This document shows, piece by piece, positions 35,701-44,802 of a stretch of DNA of 64,000 bases. The stretch is taken from NCBI GenBank assembly GCA_001599755.1, contig BCHX01000001.1, positions 1,798,001 through 1,862,000 of the forward strand, in the 5' to 3' direction. The position numbers were made by a program, and so were the translations under genes. The notes under the pieces were generated by a model. The model was not told the DNA's origin. It worked only from the letters and a program-made list of their open reading frames with translations, and ran no database searches. The DNA is from Gliomastix tumulicola (Eukaryota > Ascomycota > Sordariomycetes > Hypocreales > Bionectriaceae). Numbering within the stretch: the stretch's first letter is position 1; each line of letters starts with the position of its first letter.

Positions 35701-36128
35701 GCTTCATTGACAGTGCCTCCCATTTTAGTGCGAGTCATGATTCGCCCGTCCGTATGAGTTCCAGAAGTACGTGCGGGGAGAGCATTGTTCTCCTCATCGA
35801 GAAGGAGGTCCTAGAGCTGGTCTCAGTTGGTGTTGCATCAGGCAGACGCCTTAACGAGCAAGTCGAGGAGCAGCGCCGTCCGCGCCGAGTCACGCAGCAG
35901 AAATGGCCATTGATAATCTCTCAGTTACATGCAATACATGCTTTAGACTTTCCCCAGTAGAACCGTATCTACATTTATGACATCATGTTGCTCTGATGAT
36001 TAGTGTGCATGAAGAACGCTTTCATGATTACTTGACTTTTACTTCACAGCTGGTCATGTTAGCTACATACTAGTAGTAAATTAGAGAGGAAATTTTCCAA
36101 ACGTTCCGTGGCCAAGCGGTATCCAGAA
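32766..36128. other. Gene-poor region upstream of the GH128 gene
   Basis: About 3.4 kb. Overlapping ORFs at 33.0-35.1 kb on both strands lack recognisable domains and compatible splice structure, so no gene is called. The part next to 32766 is the GH128 promoter and leader. Confidence 0.5.
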
Positions 36129-36229
36129 GGTGGGCTGTTGCAATGGTAGCAAGTAGACCTCCTATTGCAAATTGATAGCTCCGCTACCTCTCGAGTCTAA
36201 GGTTGCGGGTTCGAGTCCCGCGTCCACCT
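36129..36229 (+). tRNA. tRNA-Arg(CCT) with 29-nt intron
   Basis: A full cloverleaf can be folded: acceptor GGTGGGC (36129-36135) with GTCCACC (36222-36228, one G-U pair); D arm TTGC/GCAA with GG in the loop; anticodon stem TAGAC/GTCTA; anticodon CCT at 36161-36163 after T33; T arm GCGGG-TTCGAGT-CCCGC. A 29-nt intron (36165-36193) sits one base 3' of the anticodon, the standard position. Conserved A14, G18G19, A21, G26, T54T55C56 and A58 are present. The 10-25 pair is T-A rather than the usual G-C. Confidence 0.8.
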
Positions 36230-39119
36230 CATTTCAAATGCCACGAATCTTTTTTGTCCTCCATAATTACCATTTTCCCTTCTTGTATATCTTTTTTTTA
36301 CCCCCCCAACACAACATGGAAGGCACCTGTTGCAAAGCGACACACTGCTATTATAATGTGCTGTCTTGCTTCACGGCCCTTCCTTCTTGTCTCGTACTTA
36401 ATAAAACTATTTTAAAAATTACTAGATTTCCCTTAGTAATAGATGCGGTGAGTTTCCATCAGGTACTAAAGAGTCAGGGAAATTGCCCCTAAATTATAGC
36501 CACCGCAACGTACTTACTTGTCTAACTGCCTTATGGTTGGTTAGCTGAGAGCTGAAAGGATTCAAACATTAAAGGGAAAGACTGTCCAATGACCTGATCA
36601 CGTCATTTCCTACCCAGCACGCGGCCTCTGAGTCAGTATATGTACTATTATAACAGCGTCGTCGTGACTGTCATTCGGTGTATGTAGGTTCTCCGTCCAG
36701 GTTCATATTCTGTTGATAAATATGGGCCGCATTCACCCTGGGGTATCATCCCACATGTTCGACTCACCAATCTTCCGGGTTGTACATGATCCTTCTATCT
36801 GATCGATGTTCCCCTCTTGGGTCCCGTGGCGTGACTCAAGCCATCCGCTGGGAGCGGGAGCCTTCCCTATTCTCTTAACACAGCACCCAGTCCGACTCAC
36901 TGAGCTCACTCTTCAAACATCATCTGTCTGCGCGGGTCGCGGAAGAAGTGGTGCGGGCCACACGTCTTCAAGTTAATAATATTATCGAGTATGTTACGAA
37001 GATGCTGGAGAGACACGTCTGATTTAAGCACGTAAACTGCTTTTATCTACAGGTGCTGGTTAGCAGCCTTGAACTGTTCCTTGGACGGGCAGTGAAACTC
37101 GTGGCCTTCAGATTACTCAAGCTGAGCTTAATCATATTGTTAGATATGAGACTGACGTGATAACCAACTACACTCCATTTGATTCTAGATCACGAACAAT
37201 CTGCCGCAGATCAAATGAGGGCAGAGAACAACACCTACAGTATGCGCTTTCCGACTTCACCGGACTAAGGATAGCAGAGCAGAGGCCTTATTACCCGCCA
37301 TTTTCGTGCCGAGTACGTTCTCCGCCGTGTCTCAAGATCATGTGCACGCCTTGATGTACTCTCTCAGGGCTGTCCCAGGTAACTTGAAATCCCTCCCCGT
37401 CTCGGCACACTGCAAGGCCATTCTGAACGACGTCGAGAAGTCGCCTAATTTCATGAACTACGGGCTGATGAAAGCCAGAATCGATTCGGCAAAGTTCATT
37501 CTTCCAACGCACACCGAGAGCTTTGCAGCTTCCTGCCGCAATTGGCAGCCAGCCCACGACTAGAACCCGTGTTCTCTACACAGAACCATCGCCTGATGCG
37601 CATCGGCAGCCAACATGCAGCTTAGCCTAGGAAGTCGTGAAAGGCCCCGTTCTGTTCCTGTTCCTGGCTGAAGATCCGATCTTGCTCGGCCCCATGCTTG
37701 GGCCCTTGCTTGTGAGGGCTGAGCCACGTGAGGAGTGATCTGTCCTCATCGCTCATGATGTCAGACTTGACGCAAGATTGGGTCCAGGGGACTTGGGCTT
37801 GGGTCATCGTCAGCCTCTATCTCGTCCGTGGTCTCGTCTGGCCTGCCATTGGACTGCGAATGGCAGGTGGCCTGTTGACAACCTGCGACGGGTCTGGCAT
37901 GTTTGCTTAATGTTGCGTCGGATCGATGTGCAATGTCTCGGTTGAGGATGTCTTCGGCGAAGCTCACCTGCGTCTATATTGCAGCGACGCAAGTTCCTCG
38001 AGAAGATTTGCGACAAGGGTGAGCCTTTGCCCTACGAGAGAATTGACTGATGCCGAGGAGAGACAGACACCGGTGCAATTTAGCATGATCACCTTCCTTA
38101 TGGACGAGGCAAACAGAACCCCCCCCCCGAAAGCCCTATCGCTGATGGGACACTATAAAAGTTCTTGACCATACTGAGGACAACGGTCATCAGATCCCAG
38201 GCGATTACGATGCTGGGAATCCAAATAGAGGGGTGCCAACGCTTCATGGCCATTTTGGAATCCATCAGAGGTGATTCGCTGAGTTCGTCGGGGCACGGTA
38301 TGTGGGACTTTCCAACGTCTTGAACGTTATCTTTCACAGAGCTGAGCTTATTTCTCGCCGTCATCCTCGTCGAGCCGTGTCGAATATCTGCAATCATTAA
38401 ATACACCTCCCCCCTGGCGACCCATGCTGGTGCTTAGGCTAGCATTGCTCCCCTCAAGTGCAACGAGGCTACCAATCGATTGAAAGAATAACGAAGCTGT
38501 GGGACTATAGCTTGACTACGTAGGCATATGAATCACCTGCTTCGTCGACTACTCACCGAGCCTAATGATCCTGTTTTACAGACACTGCATCTAACGCATC
38601 ATCCGCTATGCCAGATTGCTGCCCTGCCTGTCTGACGGAGATCCTTACCTCACTCGTGCGGTCCTCCGCCCTTACGACAAGTAGGAGCGTCGTCCCTCGC
38701 AATAGCTGGGCTATGGCGAAATCACGCCCGACGAGTTCTGGCTTCTCTGTTGCTGGCACCACACCCTTCTCCTGCTGGCTGCGCCCGCCCCTTGCGCTGG
38801 GTAATAATCTTGGAACAGAGCCTGGCTTTCGGCCCCTTCCGGCTCAGTCTTTGGGCTCCGCCGGCGGGATTGTTTTCTCCTTTCCACCTACAGTGCCCTT
38901 CCCTCGAATTCTCACGATTCTATCCCGACCCAATGGGTCACGCAGATCTCCGGGATCAAACCCCACATTGCTGCGAAAAGGCAATCGAGACCTATGGGTG
39001 AACTGTCTCCAGCATGTGGAGGATGCTCAACTAGAGCAGTACGGATTTGCTCTGCCACCCATGAGCTCCTCAGAGGGTGATGCGCCTGGCGGTGTCCTGA
39101 AGACTAGAGCTCGAGCCTC

Positions 39120-39730
39120 CACCAGCCACCCGAGTTCTTCGCTGTCGGCCGCGGCAAGTCCATCAACTTCATCTGGCCGACTTACATTATGCGGAACCAG
39201 CTCTTTAAGCCTGGCTACGACCCGCGTCATCGACACCGACAGGCTCTAGGAGCAGTGCTCGCTCAAGATGAACGCCGGCAAGGCTGGCAAAGATTTTACT
39301 TTCAGCCAGGACGACACCATTGTTGTTGCATCACGGACGTGCCTCATAAACGATGTCAATCAAATACAGCCCGTTGATCAGCACTTCATGTACTCCTATC
39401 TGGCAACAGTTCAATTTCGTCTCGACAGATCATTGTGTTTTCCGAGGCTCTGTCTACATGGCCAAGCACTGGCAACGAGATCTTTGCCCCGGAAATTGCC
39501 TTTAGCTGCAGAACTTTGCCATGCCGCAACAATACTTGGTGCAGGCTTACGCGTCCCCGCATAGGATATCCAAAATCTACACTTTCGATCGCTTGTGTAA
39601 TCAAGAGCTGGCAGATTTTCTACGCAGATATCACGCCAAAGGCCACTAGGAAGCGGAAGGCTGTCAAGGAGACCCTCCAATCCAATTTACCCATTGAGAA
39701 GGGCCATGATCCGTTTCACGAGAAGTAACA
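39120..39730 (+). pseudogene. Relic of an unidentified gene
   Basis: Two frames carry protein-like sequence in succession. One at about 39130-39240 reads VGRGKSINFIWPTYIM, RNQLFKPGYDPRHRHR, then hits a stop. The next at about 39250-39390 reads NAGKAGKDFTFSQDDTIV, VASRTCLINDVNQIQPVDQ. Further in-frame pieces follow to about 39728 (KATRKRKAVKETLQS). The frame changes and stops suggest a decayed gene. The family is not recognised. Confidence 0.4.
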
Positions 39731-40002
39731 CTCGCCCGCGTAGACAGGCTTTGGGGCCGAGATGCGCGGGCTTCATCGCGGACCTGCAAGCTCTCAACCG
39801 GATAACACAGTCAGAGATTCGGGTGGGAAGGTTTTCTTACATCTATCTACACACGCACCTAGTCAGGACCATTCACAGCACTCAGTTCCCCCCGCTCGTT
39901 GTTCCATTTCAACACCGTTTTTATTATTGCTTACACACCTCGATCCTCTGCATTTCATCTTGTGTAATCTCTCGTCATTTGAGCACCTTAATACTCGGGA
40001 TC

Positions 40003-40160
40003 ATGAATAAAACAAAGTATATCCTTGTTAATCTTTACCTTGCCTTTGGAGTGGCTGGCAGAGCCACCTCAGAAGGTAAGGGTGGCGTAGGTGTGACTAG
40101 GCCTAACGGACTTCCTGGCGTCGCTTTCTGAATGTGAATATACGTAGCCATTGTTCAGTA
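40003..40160 (+). pseudogene. Orphan signal-peptide exon, possible relic of a secreted-protein gene
   Basis: The ATG at 40003, after a CT-rich leader, opens a signal-peptide-like sequence (MNKTKYILVNLYLAFGVAG, then RATSE) ending at a good donor (GTAAGG near 40075). No convincing downstream exon exists: the nearest acceptor (ACGTAG near 40147) gives only four more residues before a stop. It could also be a very short secreted peptide or chance. Confidence 0.25.
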
Positions 40161-40289
40161 ACCGGTAGAGATTCCCTAGTCCGTGTCCTCTCTCTACTTA
40201 GGTAATAGATACAGGTTGCTCAATCTTGCGTAAGGAGAAGGGTTGTGCTTGTATGTAGTGTCCTCAACCACAGGCGCGTTATATCCATG

Positions 40290-40600
40290 GTCGTTGCACT
40301 CAGCTCCGTAGTCGTCGACGGGGCGCTGCTTGCAGCAAACCTTAGCAAACCTTAGTGTGTCGGTACTCCTTGCACTGCGAGCACTGCACCTTGCTCCCTG
40401 GTCAACAGTCAGCGTTCAGCTCCTCACAACAGCAACCACTCTTCGTCGTGGTCACTCATAATCTTTGGGTTTGGTACACTCCCTCCACATGTAGCCGGTC
40501 TCCTCGCAGTTGGTACAAGTCTCATTGGTAGTATTACGAGGCTGGTCACACTCCTTCGAGATATGTCCTCCCTAGCCATAGGCGTGGCTGGATATAATAC
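40290..40600 (-). pseudogene. Broken zinc-knuckle (CCHC) protein gene fragment
   Basis: The minus strand encodes CCHC knuckles typical of cellular nucleic-acid-binding proteins: part of one (GGHISKECDQPRN, its first cysteines lost near a stop), a complete one (CTNCEETGYMWRECTKPKD), and a third beginning VQCSQCKEYRHTKVC. A plausible intron (GTGACC..GACCAG, about 40409-40456) separates the second and third. The third knuckle is disrupted near 40335-40360, where a 10-bp unit (CTAAGGTTTG on the minus strand) is tandemly duplicated; it creates an immediate TAA and a frameshift. Beyond it the other frame stays open through KQRPVDDYGAECNDHGYNAP. The fragment was presumably part of a longer gene, now decayed. 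Confidence 0.65.
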
Positions 40601-42240
40601 GCATGCCAATTTTCCTCTAACCGGGGTTCTGAAACAATATCATGCTTCCTACCAGCCCCGTGATTCCAAGCAATATAACATGGCGATACAGCACACCTGC
40701 AACGTGCAGTAATACTGGCCCTTACTGTCCCGACCTCTAAAAGGGGTCGCAGATGCCTCTGGAGCTGGTGATTTCATCACTAGTTTCGCGACTAAGACCT
40801 TTAGCGACGTCAATTTCTTCATGTCACAGGCGAAGGCCGTCAGTAATATCGATGTCCTGAGGGATCCGTTCAGCTTCGCTCTGAGGACATTGATGTCGCC
40901 GATGATCACAGGGCCCGTGCTTAAGATTTCGATGCTGCCGATGGCCTTCGCAGCATTCACAGGTCGGCAGCGTCGATCTCGGAGCGCATCTTGAGGCCAT
41001 TAGCAGCGTCAATGCCCTCTGATCGTCTCTTTAGGCCATCGGTGACGTCAACTTCAGACTTCCCGTGCAAGCGATTGCCACGACTCAAGCCAACGTCTGT
41101 TTCAAGTTAGTTAGTAACTGTATCAATGGAGGCCAAGGGAAGGTCACGACCCTCGCCCCTGGTGTACCACTTACGTTCTCCTTAGGCCTATATGACCGTA
41201 TTTCGTCGGTCACCTCGTCTAAGATCATCTCGCCTAGGTATTTGGTCGTCATGTCCTTAGGGTCCCTGTCGTTCTTTCCGGGTGCGTGGGGCTCCTCTTG
41301 GATATCCAGGATCATCGGGATCCAAGAGCTGGTGCTTCTATCGCTCACCGATTCTGTAAGCAGCATCGAGCTGCTGCATCATCGGGCGCCGAGCAGGATC
41401 TGTATTGGGGAACAGCCTCTATCCCTATGTGGCACTTGGAGAGCTAGTAGACTATTGCGTGTTCGCTTGCTGCTACAGGGTCGAAGATATCTGGCTCCAA
41501 GGAGACTAAATATAGTGCTCTAATCTGGATGGTTGGGAGGGACCAGTCGTTTTCTGGGCCTGGGGGGATTCAGTAGGTTACGTTGAACTGGTAGGCTTTT
41601 GATTATCATTCATCTTCTATCCCCATGGAGAGGGCTGAAGATCGCCAGCAGGCTATTAAGCAGTGAGGTGAGGAGGGAGGCTCTGCTTCTGAGAAGCTGC
41701 CAGACGAGGAGGAAGACCTTGCTTCTGAGAAGCCGCCACGCTTCTTTCGTGGGGCTTTCTCCAGGCGATCGTTGTTGAAAGTACCTACCTTGGGGTTACT
41801 GCTCCATTTCAGAATTGGAAATGTCGAAATTGATGTGTGCGCTTGCTGCCTTGTTATTCTTCCGTCTTCTAGGGTTGAGCGTGCCGAAGTCTGTAAAGTC
41901 GAGCTGTTCGTAGGGCGGTTGTGTCCTGGGCTCGAGTCATGATGACGTTGGGAGGGCCATTTAGACGGTAAGCAGTAATGCCTTCTGAGCAGGAGAAGCA
42001 AAGGGACAAGCTGGCCTGAAGCGTATTCCAAATCAGACAAGGAGAGCTTGCGCTCACCAGAGAAACGGCCTTATCAGACACGATCGTATGGAGTTGAACA
42101 GGGAACGAAGCGTGTCGGTGAGTAGCAGCTGGACGCAATGTGCCCCAATCTGGAGGAGTGAAAGACCATTTCTCGGGTCCAAGCAATCAGAGAAATAAGG
42201 CTTCAAGGAGATCGGACACGGTCTGCCCACGCCTGCGAAA
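40600..42240. other. Relic-rich region without an intact gene
   Basis: Minus-strand sequence at about 40960-41060 shows a degenerate peptide repeat (SEVDVTDGLKRR, SEGIDAANGLKMR, SEIDAADL), with further protein-like pieces at 41085-41400 (MMQQLDAAYRIGER, DPDDPGYPRGAPRTRKE) interrupted by stops. The plus strand at about 41680-41760 has a duplicated LASEK/SASEK peptide. No family could be named. Confidence 0.35.
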
Positions 42241-42516
42241 AAAAATAAAAAATGCACCCAGGCGAACCCCGTCAACGAGAATATTATGATTCGACGGCTT
42301 TGCAAAAGCATGGCAGCTCTTTTGGTGCGTGCAGAGGCCACTTGTCACCCGTGTCCAGTCGCCATGCTCGCCCAGCGGGACGTGGAGGTGATCTGGCTCT
42401 CCGAGGTCGTGTCCATGTGAGTATAGGACAAGGAGCCGGGAGAGGAAGAAGGAGTGACGCTGGTGATGCTCGTGGCAACTCTATGTCGGGTGAGGGCAAG
42501 GTTCTTAAGCATCTGC

Positions 42517-42596
42517 GCGGCAAGTGGTGGAAGAAGAACTTGCACACCTAAAATGTATGGTCCCATAACTCATGGCGACCACGGATTGAACAGGAG
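42517..42596. repeat. Dispersed repeat, copy B
   Basis: GGCAAGTGGTGGAAGAA, then CACACCTAAAATGTATGG, CATAACTC and CGACCAC match the copy at 5020-5125 with substitutions and short gaps. The copy overlaps the last codons of the LC8-like gene. Confidence 0.45.
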
Positions 42597-43084
42597 GATT
42601 GCGTAATATCTGAGGTAAAAGTAGATGAAGTGCTTAGTTTCATGTGCCACGAAGCTGCTAAAGTTTCGGCCCACGATGTAGTGCCAGGTAGGGCCCTTGC
42701 GCTTGTTCAATATTTGCTTGATATGCTGGGCAATGTCCTTCTCGAAAGTGAACTTGGCTATGGCCTCCTGGACAACTTCGATCGTCTCGGCTTGCAGGTC
42801 CTCGGTTATATCTGCAGACTTGGCCTGCGGCTCCAGCTTCTCCCGCGGAGCGGGCGCGGGACTCTCGCTCGTGGTGATGTGCGCGGGCTGGAATCTCTTG
42901 GCCTCGTTGCTTGCCGACAGTCCGACTCGGTTGATTGGTCAGTTAGATGTACCTTTATACCGAAAAAATACAAAGGTGCTTACATCGTGAGGCAGGCGGT
43001 GAGGCAGGCAGTGAGGGTCGAAAGAGTCAGAGGAGTCCAAGCTGCTCTACTCCAGTCAAACGAGGCAAAAGGGCGAGGGGGCAT
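42570..43084 (-). CDS. LC8-type dynein light chain, divergent
   Basis: LC8 proteins are small dimeric hubs of dynein and many other complexes. Exon 2 (42909-42570) encodes a clear LC8 fold: EKLEPQAKSADITEDLQAET, EVVQEAIAKFTFEKDIAQHI, KGPTWHYIVGRNFSSFVAHE, TKHFIYFYLRYYAILLF. No methionine occurs in this exon, so it is invisible as a simple ATG-initiated ORF; the usual ADMTEDMQ is ADITEDLQ. The best start is the ATG at 43084 through exon 1 (43084-42984) and a 74-nt intron (42910-42983, GTAAGC..AAG, with CTAACTGAC branch), giving 146 aa with an unusual N-terminal extension. The C-terminus NPWSP replaces the usual short end after AILLF and lies in a dispersed repeat. It may be a working paralogue or an early pseudogene; the start is uncertain. 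Confidence 0.7.
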
Positions 43085-43126
43085 ATGAAGCTGAAGTGAG
43101 AAGTGCAAAAATAAAAGGCTAAAAAA

Positions 43127-43228
43127 TGGTTCTGGAGGGGCTCGAACCCACGACCTTTGGATGGCTTAATCTTCGATTAAGTCATATTTGCTATGAGACC
43201 AACGCTCTTCCAACTGAGCCACAGAACC
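43127..43228 (-). tRNA. Elongator tRNA-Met(CAT) with 29-nt intron
   Basis: The minus strand folds as GGTTCTG/CAGAACC acceptor with discriminator A, D arm GCTCAGTTGGAAGAGC, anticodon stem TTGGT/TCCAA with CAT at 43195-43193, and T arm around GGTTCGAGCC with one mismatch at pair 50-64. It closely resembles yeast elongator tRNA-Met (CTCAGT..GGAAGAGCG, GTCTCATA, AGGTCG). A 29-nt intron (43163-43191) sits one base 3' of the anticodon and contains the hairpin CTTAATC-GAA-GATTAAG. Confidence 0.92.
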
Positions 43229-44802
43229 GGGGATGCTCGAATTCATCATAATTATATATATATAGCTCAGAAAAGTTCTGAGGAAAAAAAAAGAAATATC
43301 TCAGCCGACCACCAGCCGTTGTTGGAGGTGAACAGATGAGGATTGGTGGATCTCCCAGAAACCTACCTCTCGACATCATACATAAAAGCTAGCAAGAGAT
43401 CTGGCTTTTACACAATTATTATCATAACCACGTGTCTGCCGATGTCGGCTCTCTATCCATCCATTCCATCGCCACAGCAGTAGACCAGCCTTCGATTGGC
43501 AGTCCGGTCTATCAAACACCGGTGAAGACAGGGCATCACTCGCTGCCATGCGAAATGGCTTGCTTTTTGTCACGATTCGATCACGCGAATGGGGCGACCA
43601 TCACAGGCCTGGGCTCATACTCGCCACCGCTTGCCCGTCTGTCGGTGGTATGTTTGGGCGCAACACACTTGCTGCCAGCACTGGAGATCTTCCGATATGA
43701 CTCGTCGCAGAGATCTTAAGTTACCTACCTAGTTCACACTACGGGATCGATGAGGATAAAATTACCTGCATGGGGCACTCTGGCTTGCAAACTATGACGC
43801 TGTGCCTCATCCTGCCTTGCATTTTCGCATATTTTCCTCCTCCCTCACTCTCTCCCTCCCTCTACTCTCTCCCTCCCATTACTCTCTCTCTATCATTCTT
43901 TTATTTCCATATTATGTCCGTAAATGATAAGGTTGGCTCCGGTATTGGTGTTTGAGAGAAGTCTCCCCCCGTACTATCTAGAGATCTTTTAGTATAAAGC
44001 TGGGGGAGACGTGCCATTTGCAACGCTTTACCGCACTAGGTGCCCTTTAAGCTGTCGAGTTTTCAGTGGTATATGAGGATACGCGACATGTGTCCCGTCA
44101 GGCTCTATGCAAACCATTTCATCACGTCCATTGTACTACCATCCGACAACTTCCTACCTGCAGGCAACTTTTCGCGTATATCTTAGATGGAGCGGCTGGC
44201 AGTGAGAACTGTTCCTGTCCGAGGCCCCAGCAAAAATAAAGAAGATATATATATATGTCAATAAGAGTCCAGGACTCCAACGAAAACACACGCTACGACA
44301 GCTGAAAACAGCTGCTTGGTCATCTTCCGTAGTATAATGAGCCGGACCTTGTAATTACCCCAAAATGGACTCTATTTCCTCTAAAAACGGAGGCATGCGC
44401 AGCTAAAAACGGATGTCCAGCAACAGTCAGTCAAACGGACCGCCTGACCCACGCAAAACGTGACCCATTTTTCGTACGGAAGGTACGGCCTCCAAGATAC
44501 TCAGTCCATTGAGGGGTCTGTGCCCCAGCGAAGATATTACACCGCGGATCAGCCGGTAATTTACCTCGCGCCTTCAAGCACGGCTGATCAAGCTGCCTCC
44601 TCCATGATGGTTTGGCCATCTCTGTTCGCAAGGACATCAGCTCTTAGCAGCAGCCGCCGACTTTCCCTAAATTTAGGGCGACCGTCCTCCGGTCACACCT
44701 CAGTTGAACTTGTCTGAGTAGCGCCCGATCATATCCCTCGAGAACCACGTCGACTACCCTCTCCCCAGCCGCACTCTGCCGCTCTTGCAACCCATTCCCG
44801 CC
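43229..44802. other. Intergenic, no gene supported
   Basis: Upstream region of the JmjC gene. A TATATATATA run lies near 43252-43262 and another near 44248. Two copies of a CTAAAAACGGA word occur near 44380 and 44404. Short ORFs lack recognisable content. Confidence 0.5.

Larger units (their letters stand above)
36230..40290. other. Gene-poor region with coding relics
   Basis: No intact gene is supported. Scattered plus-strand fragments have protein-like composition: 37306-37563 (HALMYSLRAVPGNLK, KSPNFMNYGLMKARI) and the stretch at about 39120-39410 (listed separately). A minus-strand fragment at 38562-38762 (ELVGRDFAIAQLLRG) ends in a polar tail. None could be assigned to a family. Confidence 0.45.

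Noticed and set aside
36105..36125. A second tRNA starting at GTTCCGTGGCCAAGCGGT
   Set aside because: Its 5' end cannot pair with the GTCCACC 3' acceptor; only the tRNA starting at 36129 folds fully.
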